Part shown: one piece after another, positions 33,390 to 41,921 of the stretch
Layout of the letters: each line of letters opens with the position of its first letter
Position numbering within the stretch: position 1 is the stretch's first letter
From: Gelidibacter sp.
GTDB taxonomy: Bacteria; Bacteroidota; Bacteroidia; Flavobacteriales; Flavobacteriaceae
DNA: 46,742 nucleotides
Assembly (NCBI GenBank): GCA_010906935.1
Contig: JAAFHC010000035.1
Location: 1 to 46,742, forward strand
Direction of reading: 5' to 3'
Notes under the pieces: generated by a model
What the model saw: the letters and a program-made list of their open reading frames with translations, nothing else
What the model was told of the DNA's origin: nothing
Database searches by the model: none
Made by a program: the position numbers and the translations under genes

Positions 33390-34184
33390 TTACCTAAAAC
33401 TCCAACTTTTATAATTGCTCGATTTTTCCAATTCATTTTCCAGTTCATCAGGCAATTCAGGAAAAAAGTCAATGCCAGTTAATTTTTCAATTTCATCAAT
33501 ACTTGTCACAAATTGGTACAATCCTTTATCCGATTTTTCATGAGGCATTAAAAATGCAATGGCTTTAATTTCAGTACCATTATCATTCAAAATTATTTTG
33601 TAGAAATATTGAGGAATCGCAACTTTTTCGCTTCCAATGGTTTTTAAATTTGGCGTTAATATCCCACCTGTCACAATGTAGAGTTTTTGATATTTTTGTG
33701 CCCAATATCTTACTTTTTCTTCCAACCTGTTCCAAACACCACTGTTAAATTCATAAGTTTGCGGAGAAATATTGGAGGTAAAAAATGTTTCATTGTAAGC
33801 TTCCGTGGAAAATTTTCGATCGCCGGCCGGACATAAATGTCCTTTATTATAACCGGAATTTTTATAATTTCTATAATGTGCGCTTTGCGTTGTTACCTTT
33901 GGATCTTGTTCAAAATAAGGTCTTTTATTGGGGAGGCCTAAAAGCTGTTCTTTATTTAATTCATAAGCAATCCATTCTGCCTGTTCATATTTTTCATTAT
34001 AGGAAAGCGAATAAAATTGATGATGAATAACTTGTCCGGTCATTGAGGTAGGCAAGAAATCGAAACCAGAAATTTTTGTCGTTTTATTTGAAATGATATT
34101 TTCAAAAGCAAAACCGTCATAAAAATAAAATCCGATAGCGAATAGTAAGGATATAACGGTGTAAACGGCTTTTCTATTTTTCAC
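33390..34184 (-). CDS. DNA/RNA non-specific endonuclease (membrane-anchored or secreted)
   Basis: This 264-residue protein has an N-terminal hydrophobic segment (about 7-25) that could be an uncleaved anchor or a signal. It is followed by an Endonuclease_NS (NUC1-type) domain. The active-site block is NKGHLCPAGDRKF (His general base near residue 117; the family usually has DRGH, here NKGH). FFTSNISPQ and the metal-ligand Asn in FNSGVWNRLEEKVR are in place. It probably degrades extracellular nucleic acids. Its start overlaps the thioesterase gene by 11 bases, and it is last in a minus-strand row with tail-specific protease, permease and thioesterase. Confidence 0.9.
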   Translation of the reverse strand: MKNRKAVYTVISLLFAIGFYFYDGFAFENIISNKTTKISGFDFLPTSMTGQVIHHQFYSLSYNEKYEQAEWIAYELNKEQLLGLPNKRPYFEQDPKVTTQSAHYRNYKNSGYNKGHLCPAGDRKFSTEAYNETFFTSNISPQTYEFNSGVWNRLEEKVRYWAQKYQKLYIVTGGILTPNLKTIGSEKVAIPQYFYKIILNDNGTEIKAIAFLMPHEKSDKGLYQFVTSIDEIEKLTGIDFFPELPDELENELEKSSNYKSWSFR

Positions 34185-34623
34185 TTTTCAGCAAAATTTT
34201 CTGAAAATTTTCAGATTTAGGAAGGCCATCAAAAATGGTCACAAATTTTTGAGGAGGCGAAGTCAATTTGCGTTTTATCAAATCTATCCATGCGCCATAT
34301 ACTTTTATTTCGGCCGAAAGTTGTCCGGTTTCATTAAAAATTTGATGTTTAAAACGCCAGCGTTCTATTCCTTTTGAAACGCCTTCCAGCTCCATTTTTA
34401 CGGTAATATCTTCACCAATATGTATTTCTTTAAAATAGGAAGTTTCTTCTTTAAATAAAATCGGACCAATATTTAGTTTTGCAAATTCGTTGATGGAAAG
34501 CCCATGTTCCTGAAAAAATCTCACTCTTACTTCTGCAGCATAATCGTTGTAAGCCGTGTGACGCATATGTCTGTTTGGGTCAAAATCCGACCATTTTGTT
34601 TTGAAGGTAATTTCGAAATTCAT
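34174..34623 (-). CDS. Acyl-CoA thioesterase (hot-dog fold)
   Basis: This 149-residue 4HBT-type single hot-dog-domain protein has the active-site region KWSDFDPNRHMRHTAYNDYAAEVRVRFFQ near residues 10-38. There the Asp after the start of the first strand and the helix dipole are the usual catalytic elements. Its natural substrate is likely a fatty or aromatic acyl-CoA, but cannot be told. It overlaps the nuclease gene by 11 bases, indicating coupled expression, though the functions seem unrelated. Confidence 0.85.
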   Translation of the reverse strand: MNFEITFKTKWSDFDPNRHMRHTAYNDYAAEVRVRFFQEHGLSINEFAKLNIGPILFKEETSYFKEIHIGEDITVKMELEGVSKGIERWRFKHQIFNETGQLSAEIKVYGAWIDLIKRKLTSPPQKFVTIFDGLPKSENFQKILLKSEK

Positions 34624-34708
34624 GAATTACTTTTTGAGAGGCAAATTTAGACTTAACTTTTGTTTTAATAAACCGATTGAGAAAAAAGGTTGAAATTTTT
34701 AGGGGTTT

Positions 34709-35803
34709 TTAATTTTTCACATCCAAAGCATCACGTAAAGCGTTTCCAATCAACATAAAAGCCATCACCAAACTCATTATTGCCAAACCTGGAATAATGG
34801 CCAAATAGGCTTTTCCTAAAATAATGTAACTGTAATGGTCTTTAATCATGGCGCCCCAAGAAGGGATGGGAGGTTGTGCACCGATTCCCAAAAAACTCAA
34901 GCCGCTTTCCATCAAAATGGCTCCGGCAAAGTTGGCTGCTGAAATTACAATTACAGGTGCCATAATATTGGGTAAAATATGTTTAAAAATGATTCTGAAG
35001 TTGGAGAAACCCAACGCTTTTGCGGCTTCAACATATTGCATTTCCTTTGCACTGATGAGCTGTCCGCGCACAACCCGTGCAACTTCAACCCACATAGTTA
35101 ATCCAACGGCAATAAAAACTTGCCAAAATCCTTTTCCCAATGCCAAGGTGATGGCAATGACCAAAAGCAGTGTAGGAATAGACCAAGTAATATTGATGAG
35201 CCACATAATAAAAGCATCAATTTTTCCACCAAAATAACCCGCTATCGCACCAATAGAAAGTCCAATGACCAAGGATATGAACACGGCTATAAAACCAATG
35301 GAAAAAGAGATTCTTGTGCCAATCAGCATTCTGCTCAGTAAATCTCGTCCATACTTATCGGTTCCCAAATAGAATTTTTTTGTTTTAATAGAAGTTGAAA
35401 TGTCTTTTCCCTGAAATTTTGAAAGCGGATAGTTTTTTGTTAAACTGACAGCATTGTTTTCAGTATAGGTATGAATGGTCAATTCTGTTGCAGAAAGGCT
35501 GTATTTTGAAATCGGAATTTCAGTTTTCGGATTTTCCCCCCCAAATAAAACAGTGTTAAAAAAAGATTGATTGGTTGTTTTTTCTGAAGGAATGCTTAAC
35601 ATCAAAACCTCAAAACCCGGTTTTTTTGAATGGATTTCCAAATGCATTTGGTTGGCATTGCTGCTATTATCGGGTGCTAAAACGTAAGCAAAGATGGCTA
35701 CTAAAGCACATAAAATCACAAACCAAAAAGATAACACTCCAGCAGTATTTTTTTTAAACTTCTGGAGTGCTAGCGCTGATAATGAGTTTGCTTTGGTTTT
35801 CAA
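34709..35803 (-). CDS. ABC transporter permease (OppC/DppC type)
   Basis: This 364-residue inner-membrane permease of the peptide/nickel ABC class has an N-terminal OppC_N segment with one helix (about 18-42). A periplasmic region of about 95 residues follows, then the GTDKYGRDLLSRMLIGTR block and five more helices. The ATPase-coupling EAA loop is in VEAAKALGFSNFRIIFKHILPN. The C-terminal block GLSFLGIGAQPPIPSWG is typical. No binding protein, OppB or ATPase gene is adjacent, so it is an orphan in this window. It follows the tail-specific protease by 41 bases and probably shares its transcript. Confidence 0.92.
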   Translation of the reverse strand: MKTKANSLSALALQKFKKNTAGVLSFWFVILCALVAIFAYVLAPDNSSNANQMHLEIHSKKPGFEVLMLSIPSEKTTNQSFFNTVLFGGENPKTEIPISKYSLSATELTIHTYTENNAVSLTKNYPLSKFQGKDISTSIKTKKFYLGTDKYGRDLLSRMLIGTRISFSIGFIAVFISLVIGLSIGAIAGYFGGKIDAFIMWLINITWSIPTLLLVIAITLALGKGFWQVFIAVGLTMWVEVARVVRGQLISAKEMQYVEAAKALGFSNFRIIFKHILPNIMAPVIVISAANFAGAILMESGLSFLGIGAQPPIPSWGAMIKDHYSYIILGKAYLAIIPGLAIMSLVMAFMLIGNALRDALDVKN

Positions 35804-35844
35804 TAGTTATTGCTTTACAAGTGTAAAGTTACACTATTTTAAAA

Positions 35845-37956
35845 TTAATTTTTCACCAATTGAACTTGTGGTTTAATTTTTAATTCGCTGAGCACATTTA
35901 AAGCCTCTTCCACATAAATATCTTTTTTCAAATTGGTATGCCAAGCTTCGCGTTTTTCTGCCAAATCTTTATCAGCTTCAACCAAAGGCATTTCATAAAA
36001 TGGTGATGTATAGGTTAAATTGGAAGTATATTCTCCAAGTTCTTTATATTTTAATGATTCGTTTTTACGATTTTCCAAATCATTTTTATAAACTTCATAA
36101 TTTAAATACACCAAACTTTCATCCTGTGAACTTTTCAGCCACTTTGCATTCTCGTCTATTAATTTAAAATATTTATTATTTTCAATACGTTTTTTGCTGT
36201 TGTTGATTGCTAAATCATAATTTTCATAATTGTTCCAAATGGCATAATTGGCTGCAGGAACTTTGTCAAATTTTAAGGCGTTTTTCATATCTCGCTCACC
36301 AATTTCCATATAACTGTATCTGCTTGGCAGCATAATATCAGAGTGCACGCCTTCCATTTGTGTAGAGCCACCGTTAATTCTATAGAATTTTTGAATGGTA
36401 ATTTTTAGGCCGCCCAAATCTTCTTTTAAATTATGGTATTTATTTAAGTCTAACACACTTTGAACCGTTCCTTTTCCAAAAGTTTGTTTTCCGCCAATAA
36501 TAACTGCTCTATGATAATCTTGCATAGCCGCCGCAAATATCTCTGAGGCAGATGCTGAAAGTTCATTCACTAAAACCACTAACGGGCCGCTCCACTGAAT
36601 TTTTGGGTCATTGTCGTTTTTAATATCGGGTTTAGCGTCTCGATATTTAACTTGAACTATCGGTCCTTTATTGATGAATAATCCGCTAATTTCAATCGCT
36701 GTTTGCAATGATCCGCCGCCATTATTTCTTAAATCCAACAAAATTCCTTCAACATTTTCTTTTTTTAAACGCTCAATTTCTTGGGCCATATCTGTAGTGG
36801 AGTTTCTGAAGTTTTTCTCGTCAAAATCAATATAAAATTTAGGTAAATTAATAACGCCAAAAGTTCTGCCGTCTTTTTTAATGATGCTCGATTTTACAAA
36901 AGTTTCTTCCAATTCAACGATGTCTCTGATAATGGAAACGACTTTAATGGTGCCATCTATTTTTTTAACGGTCAATCTAACCTCGGTACCTTTTTTTCCT
37001 TTGATGAATTCAATGGCGTGGTCTAAACGCATTCCAACAATATCTAAAGGTTCTTGATTTCCCTGAGCTACTTTTAAAATGATGTCGCCAACTTCCAATT
37101 CACCCGATTTCCAGGCCGGACCGCCAGAGATCAATTCATCAATCCTTGTATAATCATTTTTCTTTTGAAGTCGTGCTCCAATACCTTCCAATTTGCCAGC
37201 CATGCTTTCGTCAAACTGTTTTTTTACGTTTGGATCAAAATAACTGGTATGCGGGTCAAAAGCTTCAGTAATGCAATTCACGTAAGTTGAAAACCAATCG
37301 GAATAAGTGAGCTCGTCAATTCGTTCATAAAGATCATTCATGCTGGTTAATGTTGCTTCACGCACTTCAATTTCAAGTGAATCTATAGGTTTTTTAACGT
37401 AAGTGCTGTCGGCTTTATATTTATCGTCTTCGTCATCTATTTTGTCGTATAAACGCGTAAGGGCATTATATTTTAATTGCTTATTCCAAATGTTTGCCAA
37501 ATCGTTTTTAGTTTTAGGATAAGGCAATTTTTCCGGGTCTAATTCTAAGGTTTCTTTAGCTTCAAAATTAAATTTATTCGCTAAAATTTCTTTATAATAG
37601 ATTTTCGATTCATCGGTTCGTTGCATAAAACGATTATAAACCAAAAAGAAGAATGACAAATCCTCATTATTGATTTGGTCATCAATTTTTGTTCTGAAAG
37701 CCGAAAATTCATCAATATCCGATTGCAGGAAATACCTTTTTGAAGGGTCCAGTCTTTCTAAAAATTCATCATAAACTTTTATGGAAAAAGCATCATCAAT
37801 TTGCTGGGGCTCATAATGGCCTTGAACCAACACATGTTTTAAAATAGTCAATAAAACTTTATCTTTCGGGTCGTTGTTTACTTTTGTTTGAAAGCTTGTA
37901 AGCAAACTGAAAACAAAGAATAAAGGCAATATGAATTTGAATTTTCTAATCATCAT
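35845..37956 (-). CDS. Tail-specific (C-terminal processing) protease, S41A
   Basis: This 703-residue periplasmic protease has an N-terminal signal segment (IRKFKFILPLFFVFSLLTSF). A helical N-domain, a PDZ domain (about 240-330, with GIGARLQ..DYTRIDELISGGPAW) and the S41 catalytic domain follow. The Ser-Lys dyad lies in NELSASASEIFAAAMQDY (near 465) and GGKQTFGKGTVQ (near 490). The C-terminal DUF3340-like extension is present, so it is Prc-like rather than the shorter CtpA. Such proteases trim or degrade periplasmic proteins. I start at ATG 37956 instead of the TTG 12 bases earlier; ATG 37953 is equally possible. Confidence 0.94.
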   Translation of the reverse strand: MMIRKFKFILPLFFVFSLLTSFQTKVNNDPKDKVLLTILKHVLVQGHYEPQQIDDAFSIKVYDEFLERLDPSKRYFLQSDIDEFSAFRTKIDDQINNEDLSFFFLVYNRFMQRTDESKIYYKEILANKFNFEAKETLELDPEKLPYPKTKNDLANIWNKQLKYNALTRLYDKIDDEDDKYKADSTYVKKPIDSLEIEVREATLTSMNDLYERIDELTYSDWFSTYVNCITEAFDPHTSYFDPNVKKQFDESMAGKLEGIGARLQKKNDYTRIDELISGGPAWKSGELEVGDIILKVAQGNQEPLDIVGMRLDHAIEFIKGKKGTEVRLTVKKIDGTIKVVSIIRDIVELEETFVKSSIIKKDGRTFGVINLPKFYIDFDEKNFRNSTTDMAQEIERLKKENVEGILLDLRNNGGGSLQTAIEISGLFINKGPIVQVKYRDAKPDIKNDNDPKIQWSGPLVVLVNELSASASEIFAAAMQDYHRAVIIGGKQTFGKGTVQSVLDLNKYHNLKEDLGGLKITIQKFYRINGGSTQMEGVHSDIMLPSRYSYMEIGERDMKNALKFDKVPAANYAIWNNYENYDLAINNSKKRIENNKYFKLIDENAKWLKSSQDESLVYLNYEVYKNDLENRKNESLKYKELGEYTSNLTYTSPFYEMPLVEADKDLAEKREAWHTNLKKDIYVEEALNVLSELKIKPQVQLVKN

Positions 37957-38210
37957 CTGTCGAATCAATATTTGTTAATATGTTTTTGCAGCTACTAAAA
38001 TAGTGCCATTTATTAGTTAGACGCCTAAATTAACCTTTTTTTATAAATTTCTCGGAAGTCTTCTAAGGTTTTATCACTATTTTAACTAAAATTTTCCGAT
38101 TTCACAATTAACTTGTTTTGTTTATTTTTTAGATAATTTTTCTTTGGTGAACACAATATTAATGAAATAATAACATGATTTTACTTTAAAAAATGTTAAA
38201 TTTTAATTTA

Positions 38211-38239
38211 TTGTAAGCAAATAAAATAGCCTAAATTTG
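38211..38239 (+). promoter_or_regulatory. Promoter of the surE-lpxB operon
   Basis: TTG (38211-38213) and TAAATTTG (38232-38239) with an 18-base spacer. Transcription would begin about 38245, giving a leader of only about 5-15 bases before either possible surE ATG (38249 or 38258). Confidence 0.7.
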
Positions 38240-38257
38240 TGGCTTAATATGAGTATA

Positions 38258-39022
38258 ATGAATAAAAGACCTTTGATTTTAGTCACCAATGATGATGGCA
38301 TTACGGCACCGGGAATTAGAACCTTAATTTCTGTGATGAATGAAATTGGTGATGTGGTGGTGATTGCACCCGATAGTCCGCAAAGCGGTATGGGACATGC
38401 AATTACCATTAATGAAACTTTGTATTGTGATTTGATAAAAATTGATGACGGTCCCCAAGAAGAGTACCAATCTTCCGGAACGCCGGCAGATTGCGTAAAA
38501 TTAGCAGTTAGTGAAATTTTAGACAGAAGACCGGATTTGTGTGTTTCCGGGATAAATCACGGGTCAAATTCTTCCATCAACGTTATTTATTCCGGCACCA
38601 TGAGCGCCGCAGTGGAAGCAGGCGTGGAAGGAATTCCCGCCATCGGATTTTCTTTGCTCGATTATTCTTGGAATGCCAATTTTGAACCTTTAAAAAAATA
38701 CATTAAAAAAATAGCACTGAATGTGTTGGAAAACGGATTGCCCGATGGCGTTGTGCTCAATGTGAACTTTCCTAAAAGTGAATCATTTAACGGCATTAAA
38801 ATCAGCCGTCAGGCGCGTGCAAATTGGGTGGAGGAATTTGACAAACGAACCAATCCGCAAGGAAAAACGTACTATTGGCTTACTGGGAAATTTGTGAATA
38901 TGGATAAGGGTGAAGATACTGATGAGTGGGCGCTGGCAAACAATTACGTTTCGGTTGTTCCAGTACAATTCGATTTAACTGCGCACCATTTTTTGCCAAA
39001 ATTAAACAGTTGGAATTTGTAA
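38258..39022 (+). CDS. surE: 5'/3'-nucleotidase SurE
   Basis: SurE, about 254 residues, is a metal-dependent nucleoside monophosphatase linked to stationary-phase survival. The metal site LVTNDDGITAPG is at residues 6-17. SPQSGMGHAIT, SSGTPADCVKLA and VSGINHGSNSSINVIYSGTMSAA are all intact, as is the C-terminal dimerisation hairpin region. The frame extends upstream to a TTG inside the -7 promoter box, so that start is rejected; ATG 38249 (three residues longer) cannot be excluded. It begins an operon-like series surE, small membrane protein, lpxB. Confidence 0.96.
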   Translation: MNKRPLILVTNDDGITAPGIRTLISVMNEIGDVVVIAPDSPQSGMGHAITINETLYCDLIKIDDGPQEEYQSSGTPADCVKLAVSEILDRRPDLCVSGINHGSNSSINVIYSGTMSAAVEAGVEGIPAIGFSLLDYSWNANFEPLKKYIKKIALNVLENGLPDGVVLNVNFPKSESFNGIKISRQARANWVEEFDKRTNPQGKTYYWLTGKFVNMDKGEDTDEWALANNYVSVVPVQFDLTAHHFLPKLNSWNL

Positions 39023-39134
39023 TTTGGTAACTTAAAATTTAAATAAATGAAACGAGCATTATAAATTTTGACACAAAAAAAATGATTAATGGCGAACAGC
39101 ATCTGTTCCCGCTAAAAAAATAAAATTTAAACAG

Positions 39135-39419
39135 ATGAAAAAGGAAATACTCATAGGTTTTTTGGTCGCTTTGTTGGCAACTTCATTTGGTTGTTTTCTG
39201 TTTATTGAATTCTTTTCTCCTGTAGGTTTTGAAGAAAGTTTAGCACTCATAAAAGAAGGCAATTTGGAGGGAAAAATTTTGGTATTGGGCGCCATTGCAA
39301 ACTTTTTTGTATTTTTTGTATTTTTGAAAAAGAAACAAATTTATAGGGCCAGAGGCGTTGTAATGGAAACTTTTTTAATAGCATTTATTGTTTTATTGTT
39401 AACATTATTTTCAAAGTAA
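39135..39419 (+). CDS. Small three-helix membrane protein between surE and lpxB
   Basis: This 94-residue protein has hydrophobic segments at about 6-27, 47-63 and 76-91. The loop SPVGFEESLALIKEGNLEGKI lies between the first two. I do not recognise a named family, but the position between surE and lpxB is one I have seen for such small proteins in flavobacteria. It ends seven bases before lpxB. A function tied to the envelope or lipid A is a guess from context. Confidence 0.75.
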   Translation: MKKEILIGFLVALLATSFGCFLFIEFFSPVGFEESLALIKEGNLEGKILVLGAIANFFVFFVFLKKKQIYRARGVVMETFLIAFIVLLLTLFSK

Positions 39420-39426
39420 ACACAAC

Positions 39427-40548
39427 ATGAAGTATTACATTATCGCCGGCGAGGCTTCGGGGGATTTGCATGGATCCAATTTAATGAAAGCATTGATGGA
39501 GAATGATCCATTGGCTGAAATTAGATTTTGGGGAGGCGATTTGATGCAGGAAGTTGGTGGTACTTTGGTAAAACATTATCGCGACTTGGCGTTTATGGGT
39601 TTTGCCGAAGTTTTTATGAATTTACGAGAAATTTTTAAAAATATAAGTGTTTGCAAAAGCGATCTGTTAAATTTTAAACCCGATGTTTTAATCCTGATTG
39701 ATTATCCCGGATTTAATATGCGAATTGCTGAATTTGCCAAAAAAGCCGGCATCAAAGTGCATTACTATATTTCACCGCAAATTTGGGCATGGAAAGAAAA
39801 TCGCATTAAAATAATCAAACGCGATGTGGATGAGATGTACGTTATTTTGCCTTTTGAAAAGGATTTTTACGAAAAAAAACACCATTTTCCAGTCCATTTT
39901 GTGGGCCACCCATTAATTGACGCCATTGCCGACAGGACCCAAATGGATGAAAATACGTTTAGGGAAATTCACCAACTCAATAGCAAGCCAATTGTTGCCT
40001 TATTGCCGGGAAGCAGAAAGCAGGAAATAAAAAAAATGCTTTCCATAATGTTAAATATCGTTAATAAATTTCCCGATTTCCAGTTTGTGATTGCCGGTGC
40101 GCCAAGTCAGGATTTTGAATTTTACCAGCAGTTTATCACCAAAGATAATGTGAAATTTGTGCCCAACAAAACCTACGATTTGTTGTCTGTTTCCTATGCG
40201 GCCATCGTAACTTCAGGAACGGCAACCTTAGAAACCGCTTTGTTTAAAATCCCGCAAATTGTTTGTTATAAAACCAGCAATATATCCTACCAAATTGGCA
40301 AACGTTTGGTGAAATTGAAATTTATTTCGCTGGTAAATCTAATTATGGACAAAGAAGTGGTGAAAGAATTGATTCAGGACGAATTTAACGAACAAAATTT
40401 AGAGAAGGAACTTCATAAAATTATTGACGGTTACCAACGTGCGCTCATGTTTATAGATTATTACGATTTAGAGAAAAAACTTGGAGGCAAAGGCGCTTCA
40501 AAAAAAGTGGCGGAGCTGATAATTAATAATAATCAAAAGGCAATTTAA
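39427..40548 (+). CDS. lpxB: Lipid-A-disaccharide synthase
   Basis: LpxB, 373 residues, is a GT19 glycosyltransferase that joins UDP-2,3-diacylglucosamine and lipid X to form the lipid A disaccharide at the inner face of the cytoplasmic membrane. The N-terminus YYIIAGEASGDLHGSNLMKAL, the block DYPGFNMRIAEFAKK, YYISPQIWAWKENRI, FVGHPLID and LLPGSRKQEIKKML are the standard landmarks. The donor-binding TSGTATLETALF is present. The length is normal. Only seven bases separate it from the small membrane protein gene, so the three genes form one unit; a repeat and a terminator for the opposite gene follow. Confidence 0.97.
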   Translation: MKYYIIAGEASGDLHGSNLMKALMENDPLAEIRFWGGDLMQEVGGTLVKHYRDLAFMGFAEVFMNLREIFKNISVCKSDLLNFKPDVLILIDYPGFNMRIAEFAKKAGIKVHYYISPQIWAWKENRIKIIKRDVDEMYVILPFEKDFYEKKHHFPVHFVGHPLIDAIADRTQMDENTFREIHQLNSKPIVALLPGSRKQEIKKMLSIMLNIVNKFPDFQFVIAGAPSQDFEFYQQFITKDNVKFVPNKTYDLLSVSYAAIVTSGTATLETALFKIPQIVCYKTSNISYQIGKRLVKLKFISLVNLIMDKEVVKELIQDEFNEQNLEKELHKIIDGYQRALMFIDYYDLEKKLGGKGASKKVAELIINNNQKAI

Positions 40549-40559
40549 TTAAAGTATGT

Positions 40560-40712
40560 TTTGAGCCTGCCGACCTTTTCGGTTGGCGTTCCCCTTAGGG
40601 TCGGGCTTTTCGTTGCAAGTCCTCGCTATCGCTGTGGGCTTTCCACTTCAAACAAGGTTCACTGAACACCAAGACAAAATAATAAAAAAGTGAAGTAATC
40701 CCTAACGTTTAA
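40560..40712 (+). repeat. Structured dispersed repeat, copy 3
   Basis: GAGCCTGCCGACC, GGTTGGCGTTCCCCTTAGGG, TCGGGCTTTTCGTTGCAAG, TCCTCGC, then GGGCTTTCCACTTC and ATCCCTAACG share block order with the copies at 25430 and 28262. A CACTGAACACCAAGAC stretch sits inside. The remainder of the spacer to 40800 includes CTTTGCGACCCTTGCGGTTAAA, which resembles another spacer repeat common in Bacteroidota. Confidence 0.6.
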
Positions 40713-40819
40713 ATTAACAATTGATAATTTATTTAGCGTTCTTATCGAATTTTTCTTTGCGACCCTTGCGGTTAAATGCCGCTTCCATTCGAATTTCATC
40801 TTAAAACATAGCAAAGAAA

Positions 40820-40856
40820 ATAGGGTTTAAAATTTTATTAAAATCCTAAACCCTAT
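40820..40856 (-). terminator. Terminator of the secreted-protein gene
   Basis: ATAGGGTTTA (40820-40829) pairs with TAAACCCTAT (40847-40856). On the minus strand it lies 23 bases after the stop of the gene at 40879-41766, and T-rich stretches flank it. Confidence 0.6.
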
Positions 40857-40878
40857 CAAAAATTTTTAATTAAAATTA

Positions 40879-41766
40879 CTACTTACAAACAGCTTCCAAA
40901 GTATCTTCAATATCTCCAGGAGTACTCATAATTTTCATAAAAGTTCCCATACTTAATTCAGGCCAACTTACCGCCAACCTGTATTTTCCAGGAAGCATCG
41001 TTACTTTTTTTCCTTGTAAAATAATTTCATAAGGCATTGCGGCTATATTGTCATCTCCAATAATTGGCAAAAAATGAGATTCTCCTTTTGCTTTGTTTTG
41101 CAAACCAATACCAAATACCGCCACGTTTTCTTTTTCATAAATCAGTTTATAAACCAAAACCGTTTCTCCCTTTTTAGCTTTTAAATTGGCTTCTATTATT
41201 TTCACGCCTTCTTCAAACGACGAAAATTCATTAAGCGTAACAGGATCTGTAAAATAAGGCATCATCATTTTATAATGATATTTTTTTAAATTTTCGGCTT
41301 TCACAGTTCCGCCAAACGGACTAAATTCTTGACCAATGGTTGAAAATGTAGTTTTTAAATCGGCGTTAACTTTTTGAAGTGTGCTTTTATAGGTATTGTA
41401 ATTGTCGCCTAAATAAGCTCTTAAAATATATTCCGGATTGGTATACGACATGGTAACTTTTCCGTTTTTTGAAACCAAACCAACTTTAAATACCGCTGCA
41501 AGCGCGCCTCTGTCGGTCACTTTTACAACCGTGTTTTTTAAATCTGTTCTGGTGAAAGCAATCACTTTTAAGGTGCTTTTGTTCGACGGATTGTAAGTCC
41601 CTAATATTGTAAAGGAATTGTTTTGTAACGCTTCGGTGATTTTTTCAGATGCCTGTTGCATGGTTTCGGTTGTTTCGCCAATTTTAATGTAAGGCGATAA
41701 ATTTTGTCCGAAAGAACCGGTGCTAAAAATTAAAATAAAAATAAGGCTGATAAAGATGTTTTTCAT
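40879..41766 (-). CDS. Secreted protein, possible DUF302-like domain
   Basis: This 295-residue protein starts with a clear Sec signal peptide (MKNIFISLIFILIFSTGSFGQ, cleavage near residue 21). The mature part contains two regions with a similar look: an early MQQASEKITEALQNNSFTILGTYNPSN, which recalls DUF302 (helix, then F.ILG.Y.P), and a later FEEGVKIIEANLKAKKGETVLVYKL. The block MPYEIILQGKKVTMLPGKYRLAVSWPEL near the C-terminus includes a YRLAVSWP motif that recalls DUF302-type proteins. Function unknown; periplasmic location likely. It is divergent from comEC with a palindrome in between. Confidence 0.65.
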   Translation of the reverse strand: MKNIFISLIFILIFSTGSFGQNLSPYIKIGETTETMQQASEKITEALQNNSFTILGTYNPSNKSTLKVIAFTRTDLKNTVVKVTDRGALAAVFKVGLVSKNGKVTMSYTNPEYILRAYLGDNYNTYKSTLQKVNADLKTTFSTIGQEFSPFGGTVKAENLKKYHYKMMMPYFTDPVTLNEFSSFEEGVKIIEANLKAKKGETVLVYKLIYEKENVAVFGIGLQNKAKGESHFLPIIGDDNIAAMPYEIILQGKKVTMLPGKYRLAVSWPELSMGTFMKIMSTPGDIEDTLEAVCK

Positions 41767-41788
41767 AATATAAATTTTATAAATCGAT

Positions 41789-41816
41789 CAAAATTACCTT
41801 TAAAGGAAGTGGTCAA
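41789..41816 (-). promoter_or_regulatory. Promoter of the secreted-protein gene
   Basis: On the minus strand, TTG (41816-41814) and TAATTTTG (41796-41789) with a 17-base spacer resemble the Bacteroidota consensus, 22 bases before the ATG. Confidence 0.5.
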
Positions 41817-41835
41817 TAGTGATAAAAATCAGTCT

Positions 41836-41849
41836 GTAACAATTGTTAC
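41836..41849. promoter_or_regulatory. GTAACAATTGTTAC palindrome (possible operator)
   Basis: This perfect 14-bp palindrome lies between the divergent secreted-protein gene and comEC, about 40 bases upstream of the former's -7 box. This is a typical place for an activator or repressor. No regulator gene is adjacent. Confidence 0.4.
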
Positions 41850-41921
41850 CGGTATTTTGATTTAAAAATGATATGCTGTAATTTAAATTTCTGTTGTTTT
41901 TTTATTTAACTTTATCCTGCT

